Source of the DNA: Bacteroides pyogenes_A
GTDB lineage: Bacteria; Bacteroidota; Bacteroidia; Bacteroidales; Bacteroidaceae
Length of the DNA: 64,000 nt
Strand: one strand, 5' to 3'
Assembly (NCBI RefSeq): GCF_048595595.1
Contig: NZ_CP184347.1
Part shown: positions 8,972 to 18,377 of the stretch, in pieces
Layout: each line of letters starts with the position of its first letter
How positions within the stretch are numbered: position 1 is the first letter of the stretch
The notes under the pieces: generated by a model
The model's database searches: none
Told to the model about the DNA's origin: nothing
Seen by the model: only the letters and a program-made list of their open reading frames with translations
Made by a program: the position numbers and the translations under genes

Positions 8972-9959
8972 TAGTGTCCACTAAAAATTATTGGACAGGT
9001 TAAAAGTTAAAATTATCAAACAAACTAAGTCCATCAAGACCACTTTGATCTTTGACATTATTGAATTTAGATTGACTGAAGAGATCAACCAAATGAGACT
9101 TGTCGGTAAGTGAAATGCTAAGGATCTGAAGTACCTCATATATGCTTCTTTCAAGTTGCATGTCGTGCTGAACGACAGCAACAAGACAGTACGATATGAT
9201 GGCGCAATAGACCTGGATTCGTACTGCATTCTCTGAAGTTCCCCAAAACTTTTTTATCTTCAGATGTTGCTTGAGCCATTTGAAAAATAACTCGACCTGC
9301 CATCTGTTTTTATAAAGTAGGGCAACTTGAAGAGCGGTCAAATCAAAAGCATTTGTAAGGAAAACGAATTGACGATTCTGTTCTTCATCCCAATACTCAA
9401 CCTTACGGATTTTGATCGGATAGTCCTTTGAGGACTTATAAACAGTCAATATCCCTTCTGAGTCGGAAAGGCCATTTTTAGGCATTCGTCTTCTCCATTT
9501 GATAGGTTTTGTTCTAGCTTGCTCGACCATGTAGTATGCGAAGTCTTCAAAGATATGGTAATCTCTGTTTTCATTAGCTTTCGAAAGATTGCTATGAGTA
9601 ACGGATTTACCCAATCCAAGATGGTACCACTTCTCTTGATGTGCTTGCAATGCAACTATGAGGTCTCGAAGACCTTCACGATAACAAAGCTGGCCAAACA
9701 TCATAGCGAGGAGTTGATTCCAACAGGTGAAGGACTTGACGTATTTGTCGCCTTGATACTTGGCAACAATATGATTAAACTTGCTTCTATCCAAGAAGGA
9801 TGTAGGTTGAGCGAATACATACTTATCTTTAAACATATCATAAGATATGAAAAAAGATTGTGCTCCTCGCCAATTCAAGTCCATTCTCTCGGATTTTCTC
9901 TACAATTATCTAAATATCGATGATTTCAAAGAACGCTTAGCGATTTTTAGTGGACACTA
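8972..9959 (-). mobile_element. IS4-family element with internal deletion
   Basis: Perfect 17-base terminal inverted repeats, tagtgtccactaaaaat at 8972-8988 and its complement at 9943-9959, bound 988 bases. No target duplication abuts the ends; TCTTCATAT occurs close to both sides but offset. The element is inserted between the ZIP transporter remnant and the LCM methyltransferase. Confidence 0.85.
9000..9884 (-). pseudogene. IS4-family transposase lacking its catalytic centre
   Basis: The 294-residue frame keeps the family N-terminus (FNHIVAKYQGDKYVKSFTCW, then SVTHSNLSKANENRDYHIFE) and the C-terminal Y-(2)-R-(3)-E-(6)-K signature in YKNRWQVELFFKWLKQ. The middle part, which in family members carries the DST and DR(G/A)Y aspartates, is absent. 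The sequence jumps from MVEQARTK directly to the strand region before the C-terminal signature, an in-frame loss of roughly 100 residues. With two of three catalytic acids gone it should be inactive, though still mobilisable in trans through its perfect ends. Confidence 0.75.
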
Positions 9960-9976
9960 ATGTCTTCATATATATA

Positions 9977-10760
9977 TTACAACAGCAAAAGGCTGAAAGC
10001 CATGACGGCCATTCCCGCAACCACGCCCCCCAGTGATGATATTTTTCCGTCCTGGGCAATAATTCATCAAACGAGATATACACCATGATCCCGAAAATGA
10101 AAGCAAACAGAAGGGTATTCAGCGAAGCGGTTCAGAAAGGGGCAGGAAAAGATAGCCGATCAAAGCCTCTATCGGTTCTGCCATCCCGAATAAAAAAGAA
10201 TACACGAAAGCCTTCTTCCGACTTTCGGTCGCATGGTAGACAGGGACCGAAACCGCCATCCCTTCCGGAATATTATGAATGGCAATGGCAAAAACGATCG
10301 GTATGGTGACTTCCATCTTCTTCAACGCGATGTAAAGGTAGCCAATCCTTCGGGAAAATAATGGATGCCGATGGCGAATGCTATCATGATTCCGCTCCGT
10401 TTCAACCCAATACGATAATCACCTCCCGAATCCATGTGCATTTCATGTGGATTCTCATCTTCTGGAACAGGTTTGTCTATCAGTGCAATGACACCGATAC
10501 CTAGGAAAAACGCCGCCGGCATGTAGACTGTGGCTTCCCACTCGATATACAGATCGGACAACAGGACCATGGATTCCGGCATAAGCTCCATGAAAGAGAC
10601 ATAGAGACCATCACGCCTGCCGAAAGTTCCAGTGCACAGGATAGAAAGTGGTTGTTCGTATGTTTCGTCAGAAAAGCGATCAGGCTGCCGGTACCGGTAG
10701 AAAGGCCGGCCAGCAAAGTCAATCCGAATGCAATAAGTTAATCGTGCATTCCCGCCATGG
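9977..10760 (-). pseudogene. zupT: ZIP-family metal transporter remnant (ZupT-like), multiply frameshifted
   Basis: A whole ZIP protein can be reconstructed only by changing frame. ATG near 10760 is followed by a stop at codon 4, then LTLLAGLSTGTGSLIAFLTKHTN. A shift near 10600 gives YVSFMELMPES. A shift near 10330 joins GIHYFPEGLATFTS to KKMEVTIPIVFAIAIHNIPEGMAV. Another near 10130 leads to NTLLFAFIFGIMVYISFDELLP, and one near 10040 to a normal ending GMAVMAFSLLLL and TAA at 9977. The two metal-binding HN(F/I)PEG-type helices are recognisable. The family imports zinc and other divalent metals. Its start overlaps the end of the ABC gene, so it was once in the same operon. Confidence 0.8.
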
Positions 10761-12515
10761 CTCCTCCGTGTTATCAACTTTCCAATCATACGACTTTTCC
10801 TGTATTTCCCACAAGCGGGCATACAGCCCCTTGTTTTTCAATAACAGTTCATGAGTCCCCTGTTCCACGACATACCCGTTATCCAAAACGATGATATGAT
10901 CGGCATCGCTTATCGTCCTCAGCTTATGGGCGATGACGATGACGGTCCTGCCCTGTATCAGAGAATTGATGGCGCTTTGTATCTCCACCTCATTCTCCGG
11001 GTCGAGAGAGGCGGTCGCCTCATCCAGCAGAATCACCGGTGCATCCTTCAATATGGCGCGCGCGATCGAAATCCTCTGCTTTTCCCCTCCGGACAAAGTA
11101 CATCCGCCTTCGCCGACCCTCGTATCGTATCCCATGGGCAGCTGCATAATGAAATCATGGCATTGGGCCTTTTTCGCGGCCGCCATGATCTCGGCGTCCG
11201 TGGCATTCTCTTTTCCGAAACGGATATTGTTCTTTATCGTATCCTGGAACAGATACACATCCTGAAAGACCATCGAGATGCGTTGCATAAGCTTTTCAGG
11301 ATCAACTTCCCGGATATCCTTGTTCCCGAACATGATCGTACCCTCCAAGGGATCATAAAAACGGGCACAAAGCTTCATCAGCGTACTTTTTCCGCTTCCC
11401 GAAGGTCCGACAAGGGCTGTCAGGGAGCCTTGGCGCATGGTAATATTGATATTGTGCAGAACCTCTGCCTCATCATATCTGAAGCTCACATCCTGGAAAT
11501 AAATATCTCCCCGGTCCGGCGCGTCCTGCGTACCCGGTATTTCCGGTTCATCCAACAAAGCCCGTATGCGTTCGCCGGCAATGGAATAATAACGGAATTC
11601 CGCCAGATTGATCAAGGCCAAGGTCAACGGATCAAAGACCCTGGCCCCTACAATAAGGAACATCACGAAAACAGACACCGAAAGCGCACCGCCGATCAGG
11701 AGGTAAGTGCCGCAGAGGATCATCAGCGTAAGCCCGAACCGGAGAAGGGTTACGGACAACATGACGATCGGCCCGATCAGCGCCTCCGTTTTGATATTCG
11801 TGCGCTTGAGCTGGTCGAACGCTTCCCGTAAACGGGCGAACTTCTTCCCCGTCATATTATAGGCCTTGATTACCCGTATGCCCTGCAGGTATTCCTCCAT
11901 CCTGCTGCCGGAACGTATCTTCGCCGCAATCTGGGTCTGCCCCAGCTTGCGCTGGATATCGGAAGTCAGGAGAAGAACCGAAAAAGAGACCGGAAGCGCG
12001 ATGAACATAGCCACCGACATACGCCAGTCCACGAACAGCAAACCTAAAAAAGCGAACAACGGCATGACCAACGCCCCAAGCAACCGGGGAAGATGATGAG
12101 ACATACCTTGTTCGGCCATCGCAAAATCAGTTATCAGCATGGAAGATAGTTCTCCGGAATCTTTCTTGTAGAAAGAACCGAGGGAGAGCTTGCGTAAATG
12201 TTCCGCAAGCGCGACACGCCCCTCCGCGCTCATCCGGTATGCTTCCCGGAAGTTGGCATGGTAGGATTTCTTTTCACCCCAAACCATAAGAACAATATAC
12301 ACATACATGATTGCAATCAGCATCCACAACCTGGAGACCTCCAAAGGCATCCCCGTCCCGTCGAAAGCACTGAAAAGCGTATTGATCACCTCTATAGAAA
12401 GGCAAAAGGGAATTATATTTATAAAATTGGCCAGCATCGTATATCCTACCGGCTTATACAAAAGCCAGGGACGACCTATCGTAATATTTCTTATAGCATC
12501 CGTAATCATTTTCAT
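10719..12515 (-). CDS. ABC transporter, fused membrane and ATPase domains (half 2)
   Basis: The 598-residue half-transporter has an N-terminal type-IV ABC membrane domain of six helices (about 20-310) and a complete ATPase domain: Walker A GPSGSGKST near 375, signature LSGGEKQR, Walker B VILLDEATASLDPENE and H-loop IAHKL. Directly upstream with a single base between is a second half of the same design, so the two should form a heterodimer. This layout matches the YbtP/YbtQ and IrtA/IrtB pairs, which handle metal-siderophore complexes, as well as ordinary exporters. Direction of transport cannot be read from the sequence. The C-terminus overlaps the start of the ZIP remnant. Confidence 0.9.
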   Translation of the reverse strand: MKMITDAIRNITIGRPWLLYKPVGYTMLANFINIIPFCLSIEVINTLFSAFDGTGMPLEVSRLWMLIAIMYVYIVLMVWGEKKSYHANFREAYRMSAEGRVALAEHLRKLSLGSFYKKDSGELSSMLITDFAMAEQGMSHHLPRLLGALVMPLFAFLGLLFVDWRMSVAMFIALPVSFSVLLLTSDIQRKLGQTQIAAKIRSGSRMEEYLQGIRVIKAYNMTGKKFARLREAFDQLKRTNIKTEALIGPIVMLSVTLLRFGLTLMILCGTYLLIGGALSVSVFVMFLIVGARVFDPLTLALINLAEFRYYSIAGERIRALLDEPEIPGTQDAPDRGDIYFQDVSFRYDEAEVLHNINITMRQGSLTALVGPSGSGKSTLMKLCARFYDPLEGTIMFGNKDIREVDPEKLMQRISMVFQDVYLFQDTIKNNIRFGKENATDAEIMAAAKKAQCHDFIMQLPMGYDTRVGEGGCTLSGGEKQRISIARAILKDAPVILLDEATASLDPENEVEIQSAINSLIQGRTVIVIAHKLRTISDADHIIVLDNGYVVEQGTHELLLKNKGLYARLWEIQEKSYDWKVDNTEEPWRECTINLLHSD

Positions 12516-12516
12516 T

Positions 12517-14343
12517 CTATCTTTTTAGATTCAACTTCCAGGCATGGGCATGAATATAAGCCTCCCACATATTCTTATAGACACCGGGGGCCACGTGCAG
12601 TTCATCATGTTTCCCTTTCTGGACCAAATGCCCCTCCTTAAAAACCAGGATCTGGTGGGCCGACGCGATGGAAGAGAGCCGATGAGCGATGATTATAACC
12701 GTTTTACCCCTTATCAGTTTCTGCAGGGCCTGTTGTATCTTATACTCATTCTCCGGATCGGCGAAAGCGGTGGCCTCATCCAATACCAGAACAGGAGAAT
12801 TTCTCAGAATCGCCCGGGCAATGCAGATACGCTGTGCCTCTCCTCCGGAGAGACAAGTGCCATGCTCGCCGATAACCGTCTCATATCCTTCGGGAAGTTT
12901 TTGGATAAATTTGTCACACTGGGCCGCCTGGGCCGCCTGCATGACATCCGACAGGCTTGCCTGCTCGTTTCCTGCCGCGATATTCGCATAGATGGTATCA
13001 TTGAAAAGAAAGATATCCTGGAATACGAACGATACGATCTCGAGCAGCCTGGGCGAAGCAATCTTCCTGATGTCCACACCACCGATCAGAATCTCTCCGG
13101 AAGAGACATCCCAAAAACGGGGGATCAGATTGGCGATAGTCGACTTCCCCGAGCCCGACGGTCCGACCAAAGCCGTTATTTCTCCTTGTTTGGCGATGAA
13201 AGAAACATTCTTCAAAGCCTCTTTCCGGGTCATGATCTCTTTGTCTTCATAGGCAAAACTGACGTTCCTGAATTCGACATCATACGTTCGAGGTATCTCG
13301 GGGACAGCCGGTTCCGGCAATGTCTTTTCCTCAAATATCCGGTCGATCCGCTTGACACCTTCGTTGATTTCCACGGTCCCGGAAGACAAAAAGGCGAGTT
13401 TGTATACGGGAGAGGCGACCCCGGGCCCCATCACGATAAAGAAGAGGTAAATGGCGGCCAAAGAAATATTCCCCGGATCGGAACTCAAGATCAGCAATCC
13501 GACGGGAAGAATGAATGTAACGATTGAATTCAACAGAATGATGAAGGCGATTATGCCGTTCTGATAATTGTTACAACACTGTAAAGCGAAGGTCTTATAG
13601 GCTTCTATTTCCGCATAGAACTGTCGGTAAGAACGCACGCTTTGTCCAAAGATCTTAATGACCGGCATCCCTCTTACATACTGGACGGCCGAAGCGCTCA
13701 TGCGCTCCTGCACATCGAAATAGGCTTTTGTCAACTCGGCAGCCCTTTTGCCTATGAAATTGGAGAACTGCATGCCAAGACTGAGAAAGATACATGCCAA
13801 AGCCGTCAAAGCCATCCATCCGTTCAGCGAAAAGAAGATGATGAACATGAAGATGATCGTTGCAAGGACATTCACGATATCAGGAATGGTATGGGCAATG
13901 AAATGTTCGATTTTCTCGACATTCTGCTCCATGATCTTTTTCACGCATCCCACCGATGTTGAATTCAGATACCCCAGAGACAATTGTCCGAGATGGTCCG
14001 AAAGACTCATTTTCAATCCGTATAAAATACGGAAAGCCGCGATATGGGAAGACATTAGGCTTGCATACAGGAACAGGACTCCCATGACCAGGCCGGCAAA
14101 AGCCAGCCAGCCCCAACGAACCATGAAAACCGAACCGATCGCCGACAGATCGGCAGCATGGATAAGCAATTCCTTCAATATCTCATAGATAGCCCAAAAC
14201 GGGACAAGCGCGCACAATGCGCTGATAGCGGATAACAGTCCCGAAAAGAACAACAAACTTTTTTTCTCACCTGCAATTTCCAGCAACCTGGATAAGCCTT
14301 CCTTCTTCTTCTTCTTCTTCATTACGCATTTCAAACATCCCAT
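12517..14343 (-). CDS. ABC transporter, fused membrane and ATPase domains (half 1)
   Basis: The 608-residue partner half has a lysine-rich start (a CTT-repeat stretch encodes MKKKKKKEGL), a six-helix membrane domain and an ATPase domain with Walker A GPSGSGKST near 398, signature LSGGEAQR, Walker B VLVLDEATAFADPENE and H-loop IAHRL. The D-loop FADPENE, instead of the common SLDPENE of the neighbour, recurs in siderophore-linked transporters such as IrtB and YbtP. ATG 14322 (MKKKKKK) is an alternative start; the longer start overlaps the upstream gene by 13 bases. Confidence 0.9.
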   Translation of the reverse strand: MGCLKCVMKKKKKKEGLSRLLEIAGEKKSLLFFSGLLSAISALCALVPFWAIYEILKELLIHAADLSAIGSVFMVRWGWLAFAGLVMGVLFLYASLMSSHIAAFRILYGLKMSLSDHLGQLSLGYLNSTSVGCVKKIMEQNVEKIEHFIAHTIPDIVNVLATIIFMFIIFFSLNGWMALTALACIFLSLGMQFSNFIGKRAAELTKAYFDVQERMSASAVQYVRGMPVIKIFGQSVRSYRQFYAEIEAYKTFALQCCNNYQNGIIAFIILLNSIVTFILPVGLLILSSDPGNISLAAIYLFFIVMGPGVASPVYKLAFLSSGTVEINEGVKRIDRIFEEKTLPEPAVPEIPRTYDVEFRNVSFAYEDKEIMTRKEALKNVSFIAKQGEITALVGPSGSGKSTIANLIPRFWDVSSGEILIGGVDIRKIASPRLLEIVSFVFQDIFLFNDTIYANIAAGNEQASLSDVMQAAQAAQCDKFIQKLPEGYETVIGEHGTCLSGGEAQRICIARAILRNSPVLVLDEATAFADPENEYKIQQALQKLIRGKTVIIIAHRLSSIASAHQILVFKEGHLVQKGKHDELHVAPGVYKNMWEAYIHAHAWKLNLKR

Positions 14344-15023
14344 CTCGTTAGACAGATATTCATGAAGATCATCGCTAGATAAAGAATGGCGAATAAACCT
14401 AATTCCCGATTGAGATAAGCCGGAGTCCTCCTGGCATATTCCATATATTCGTTCTTGAAATGGACATAGACGGAATATTTATTCTCAATATGGACTATCG
14501 CGACATTAATGCATATGTAAACCACATATAAGCACAGTGTATAGACGGCGCCAAGCAAAAGGATAAAGCTCAGATGGCAAAACAAATCCCCCATTATCAT
14601 CGGATTCCTCACTTTCCCGTAAGGACCGTTCGTCATTAAGGCCGCAGGGTGCAGGAAGCGGTCTTTCGTCACCTTCAGATTATAATTCACGACCCTGCTC
14701 CCCCAGACCGACATGAAATAGACGATCAACGCGACAAGGACTATCGCGTAAAAGCCGTTTTCCCACAATATGACTTCCGCTTCGAACAATGAAAAGACAT
14801 TCAACTTAAAACGAGGCTGTTCCAAAAAAGGCATCACGTACCAGAGGAGCGATATGAAAAAACCTGAATAGTACATCCGTGTGTATGGATTACTGCGGGA
14901 CAAATCCAATGTTTTCGTCATATACTTATGACTCCCGAACCTAAACGCTACATAATAAGGAATCAGCATAAGCATCGAGACGATAGCCAGAAGTATTTGC
15001 AGGGCCCAACTTAAACCTATCAT
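14331..15023 (-). CDS. Membrane protein, isoprenylcysteine-methyltransferase-like (copy 2)
   Basis: The 230-residue protein has five to six hydrophobic helices. A C-terminal region reads LMTNGPYGKVRNPMIMGDLFCHLSF, then after a further helix ENKYSVYVHFKNEYMEYARRTPAYL, the layout of the ICMT/PEMT family of integral-membrane SAM methyltransferases. The usual RHP is RNP here and the usual EE pair is reduced to EN, so activity is uncertain. It is a diverged duplicate of the next gene upstream, with an ATGA overlap. Confidence 0.65.
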   Translation of the reverse strand: MIGLSWALQILLAIVSMLMLIPYYVAFRFGSHKYMTKTLDLSRSNPYTRMYYSGFFISLLWYVMPFLEQPRFKLNVFSLFEAEVILWENGFYAIVLVALIVYFMSVWGSRVVNYNLKVTKDRFLHPAALMTNGPYGKVRNPMIMGDLFCHLSFILLLGAVYTLCLYVVYICINVAIVHIENKYSVYVHFKNEYMEYARRTPAYLNRELGLFAILYLAMIFMNICLTRWDV

Positions 15024-15697
15024 ATTATATCATTATAAATTAAATAATTAGACACGAACAATGCAAGCATGAACAAGGCGATGCACATCAATTCACGGTC
15101 CAGGAGAGCTGGCGTTTTCTTTCTGTAGACCGATAGTTCAGCCTTAAAATAAGGCTCTAAAGAATACTTCACCTGTATCTTTATCATACACATGTCAATG
15201 AATATATAGAGCGGAAACAAAGCGCAAGTATAGATCCCTCCGGCCAATAGGACCAAAGAAAAATGCCCTAGCAGATCTCCGATAATCATCGGATGCTGTA
15301 TCCTCGCGTACAACCCGTCCGTCAACAGCCTGCTGGGCGCATAGAATGCACTTTTGGTCGCTTCTATATTCTGCGAAACGGACTTCTTCCCCCAAATGCA
15401 GAAGAAATAGACGAAAAATCCGGCAGAGAGCAGGACATATATGACATTGAAAAGAGTGAATCGCCCGTCCAGCCAATCATACAGGCCATGTATCCTCGGC
15501 TGTTCCACAAAGGGAAGGGCATACCAGATAAGCGCGGGATAAACACTCAGGAAGTATAATTTTTCAGGAAGCCGGGATACGGTTTCCATCTTAAACTCAT
15601 ACTTTTTGCGCCCCAACCGGAACGCATAGTAGTAAATAAGCAATCCGCTAAGCGAAAACAGACTTATTGTTATATGGATGATCAAACTATTATTCAT
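15020..15697 (-). CDS. Membrane protein, isoprenylcysteine-methyltransferase-like (copy 1)
   Basis: The 225-residue membrane protein shares layout and motifs with its neighbour: LLTDGLYARIQHPMIIGDLLGHFSL followed by a helix and VKYSLEPYFKAELSVYRKKTPALL. It retains QHP where ICMT has RHP. Two tandem copies suggest either two methylation steps or a heteromer. The start codon overlaps the stop of the CmoA-like gene (ATGA). Substrates in this setting are unknown. Confidence 0.65.
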   Translation of the reverse strand: MNNSLIIHITISLFSLSGLLIYYYAFRLGRKKYEFKMETVSRLPEKLYFLSVYPALIWYALPFVEQPRIHGLYDWLDGRFTLFNVIYVLLSAGFFVYFFCIWGKKSVSQNIEATKSAFYAPSRLLTDGLYARIQHPMIIGDLLGHFSLVLLAGGIYTCALFPLYIFIDMCMIKIQVKYSLEPYFKAELSVYRKKTPALLDRELMCIALFMLALFVSNYLIYNDII

Positions 15698-16491
15698 TGT
15701 TGTGCCTTGTTATTTCTATCCGTATCCATAATGTCATCACGATCTTCGGCAGTACGCTTGGAAGGCATCTTGACGGCTATGACACCAGCGAAATTATGCC
15801 ACTTTATAAACGTATCCGCATATTGGAAACCGGCATCGGAAAGAAGTTTCAGGTTTTCCGTCAGGCTCAAGGGGATCAGAACCCCTCTCAGGCTTTGCGA
15901 CTTCTTGATAACTTGTTGCTCGTTCAATCCGTTCTCCTGCTTGAAATCCCAATACAAGTCGTTCCAGATATCTTCGAACAAAGAGTTCTCCGCCCTTATT
16001 TTCTCCACCAATATAAAGGCGCCCCCTTCTACCAATCCGTTATAGATCCGCTGAACCACCTTTTTTCTTTTCCATAAAGGCAAAAACTGTAACGTATAGA
16101 GGGATAGGACCAAGTCTACGCTTATAAATTCATTGATATCCTCTATGTTTTGCTGCAAGAACTGGACGCATTCGCTATCGCATTTCTTCCTTGCGATCTC
16201 AATCATGGGCAAGCTCTCCTCCACTCCGATCAGTCTCACATTCCTTTTCCTCGCATGCTTCTGCAAGAGGAGAGAGATCGTCTCGCCGGTAGAAGACCCC
16301 AGATCATACACGACGCTGTTGTCTCGGATAAACCACTCACTCATCTCAATGACCGCCTTTTGCACTTCCTCGTACAGAGGGACGCTTTTTCTCACATGCG
16401 TGTCAAAGTGTTGCGATACCTGTTCATCGAACTTCCACTCTCCGGGAATCGACGTGATCAAATCATCAACCTGCCCTTCCTTATTTTCCAT
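15694..16491 (-). CDS. CmoA-like SAM-dependent methyltransferase
   Basis: The 265-residue protein has the CmoA layout: WKFDEQVSQHFDTHVRKSVP at residue 19, motif I VVYDLGSSTGE near 60, LSLYTLQFLP near 129, GGAFILVEK near 156 and a C-terminal KWHNFAGVIAVK. Real CmoA makes carboxy-SAM and needs Arg199 (E. coli numbering, SQKRS) to hold the carboxylate; the aligned position here is Ser in IKKSQS. It is thus more likely a derived methyltransferase of the cluster than a tRNA-modification enzyme. The alignment was done by eye against a remembered sequence. Confidence 0.75.
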   Translation of the reverse strand: MENKEGQVDDLITSIPGEWKFDEQVSQHFDTHVRKSVPLYEEVQKAVIEMSEWFIRDNSVVYDLGSSTGETISLLLQKHARKRNVRLIGVEESLPMIEIARKKCDSECVQFLQQNIEDINEFISVDLVLSLYTLQFLPLWKRKKVVQRIYNGLVEGGAFILVEKIRAENSLFEDIWNDLYWDFKQENGLNEQQVIKKSQSLRGVLIPLSLTENLKLLSDAGFQYADTFIKWHNFAGVIAVKMPSKRTAEDRDDIMDTDRNNKAQQ

Positions 16492-16495
16492 ATCA

Positions 16496-17290
16496 TTATC
16501 TCCTTTTAAATATATAATAAATTCCGATCACATTCAAGACCTCGGCCAGCGACATATACACGACCCATAGCGGCCTGTACGACTCCCCAGGACTTCCCCA
16601 TACGAAAAAACCGATGAAATAGAGAAGAGAGAAGACAAGGATCGACTTAGCGAAGTTCATGAAAAAAAGAATCCTGCTGCTTACATAATACAGGATCACG
16701 GAGGAAAAAGCCGTGAAACCGCTAACCATTCCGAATGTATATCTGTCATAGGCGGAAACGGAAGCATAAGGTGTTGTGAACATCGCGTCCCAGGCCCATT
16801 CCGGGAACAGGATACTGACTATATGCAATAGAAATATCCCGCTCAGTATCCGGAACAAAGGGGTCAGGACAGGCAACTTCCGTTTTTCAGGCATCATGCC
16901 GTCGATCCCGGAGTTCAAGTAGAACATGCAGCTGCCGATGACAAGCCAAACCACGGGTTCGTAGTCGGATGAGACATGCTCGATACCTGTCCGCAGCTTC
17001 AGTAAATGCATATAAAACCCCATAAATGCAACTAAGAAAGAGCAGAACCGAATGAGGCTCTTATATTTCTCCACCTTTCTCAAGAACAGAAAATAGATAC
17101 AGAAAAAACCGAAGAATAAGCATTCCGCCCGAAACAGGACGAGTGTCATTGCAGACGGCGCATCATGGATCCCCATGTAGGTATGAATGACATCCCACGG
17201 AAAGAATATCCATGGAAAGCCGGTAAAACATGCTATCACGCACAGCCACAGCATGCAGACAAGTATTTTCCGTTTATTTCTTTTGCTCAT
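16496..17290 (-). CDS. Multi-pass membrane protein of unknown function
   Basis: The 264-residue protein shows about seven hydrophobic helices spread over its whole length and a basic N-terminus (MSKRNKRK). No catalytic motif or family was recognised. It sits 4 bases before the CmoA-like gene and overlaps the oxidoreductase gene upstream by 17 bases, so it belongs to the biosynthetic operon. A small-molecule permease or a membrane anchor are possibilities only. Confidence 0.7.
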   Translation of the reverse strand: MSKRNKRKILVCMLWLCVIACFTGFPWIFFPWDVIHTYMGIHDAPSAMTLVLFRAECLFFGFFCIYFLFLRKVEKYKSLIRFCSFLVAFMGFYMHLLKLRTGIEHVSSDYEPVVWLVIGSCMFYLNSGIDGMMPEKRKLPVLTPLFRILSGIFLLHIVSILFPEWAWDAMFTTPYASVSAYDRYTFGMVSGFTAFSSVILYYVSSRILFFMNFAKSILVFSLLYFIGFFVWGSPGESYRPLWVVYMSLAEVLNVIGIYYIFKRR

Positions 17291-18377
17291 AACACCTATA
17301 TTTTATTCCATACGCATTCAGATCCGACATAAAAGATCGGCAATCCACTGCATCACAAAGACAATTCAATCCGCTTTTCACTTTGCCCTCCAGGATATAC
17401 CGGGTCGCGAGGACAGCCGGCAAGGCCGTCCATAACAGATTGGAATGCGTGTACAAATAGTAGTATCGATCCGCATCCCTTCCAGCCTCGGAAACCCGGC
17501 AGACAACGCTTCCCCATTTATTCTCCTTTTTGACAAGGCGACGATAATCTTTTTGCAACATGCGTATAGCCCAGTCCAACCGATTCCGGTAGAAGAGTTT
17601 CAATGACATGAATTTCCCCATCGAAACATAGTCATTGATCATGACAAAGGCCGACAGGCTCCTAATTTGCTTCAACGAGAGGGCCAGTCGGCCCAATTCC
17701 GTACCAAACAGCGGCATGCAGATCTTTTTATGCCCGATGAAAGGGAAGAGGACCGTATGGGTATGCCGGAAAGGAGAAACGGTTTTTCTCTTTCCATAAG
17801 AATAGGCATAGGAACGTACCTCCCCCGTCGAAGACGCGACAAGATCATAGGTCGAAGCGTATGACCAGTTGTCGACTGCCCCGTAATAGATCGTAAACTC
17901 TGTCTTTTCTGGATTGTCCATATGAGTTTCTATCACAGCTTTAGAAAATACGCCGGAAATACCGGGCATCCAGCCCGCTCCCGTAACAAAACAAAGATTC
18001 CGGCTTTCTATCTTTTCCTGGTAAGACTCCAAGAGTTCGGGCAAGAGGTCATATCCTCCGATATCCATGTAGTGACAATGGTTCTTCAGCGCCTCCAGGG
18101 CTATCTTGTCACGGATCTCAAACGAAGGACCGGCCGCATTGATGACCAGCAGACAGCGTGAACAGAAATCTGCCAGTTCCGCATCATTCCGATAGTCTAC
18201 CCGGCAATATTCAAATCGTTCGTTATTCCCGGATCTGTCGACAGGTATCTCTTCCTGAACTTTCCGGCTGCCGATCAAGAGGGGCGGACAAGCCTTCAAC
18301 CGAGCCAACTGCTCCACGATGACGGCACCGATTGTTCCCGTTCCACCTATTATTCCGATATGTTTAGAATTCGTCAT
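17274..18377 (-). CDS. Saccharopine-dehydrogenase-like oxidoreductase (copy 2)
   Basis: The 367-residue protein begins with a Rossmann nucleotide site (IGIIGGTGTIGAVIVEQL) and continues with VINAAGPSFEIRDKIALEAL, the pattern of saccharopine-dehydrogenase-type NAD(P)-binding proteins. A conserved GAGWMPGISG follows. In a pathway with a heterocyclization domain it could reduce an imine or thioester-derived carbonyl, but known thiazolinyl-imide reductases belong to another family, so this is inference. It overlaps both neighbours by 14-17 bases. Confidence 0.8.
   Translation of the reverse strand: MTNSKHIGIIGGTGTIGAVIVEQLARLKACPPLLIGSRKVQEEIPVDRSGNNERFEYCRVDYRNDAELADFCSRCLLVINAAGPSFEIRDKIALEALKNHCHYMDIGGYDLLPELLESYQEKIESRNLCFVTGAGWMPGISGVFSKAVIETHMDNPEKTEFTIYYGAVDNWSYASTYDLVASSTGEVRSYAYSYGKRKTVSPFRHTHTVLFPFIGHKKICMPLFGTELGRLALSLKQIRSLSAFVMINDYVSMGKFMSLKLFYRNRLDWAIRMLQKDYRRLVKKENKWGSVVCRVSEAGRDADRYYYLYTHSNLLWTALPAVLATRYILEGKVKSGLNCLCDAVDCRSFMSDLNAYGIKYRCYEQKK

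Noticed and set aside
10851..11831. Long plus-strand frame opposite the ABC transporter (326 codons), and similar frames opposite the helicase and primase
   Set aside because: They mirror strongly supported minus-strand genes and show no protein family features.
15694..16491. Genuine CmoA (tRNA carboxymethoxyuridine pathway)
   Set aside because: The key arginine is replaced, there is no CmoB, and the gene is embedded in a biosynthetic operon.
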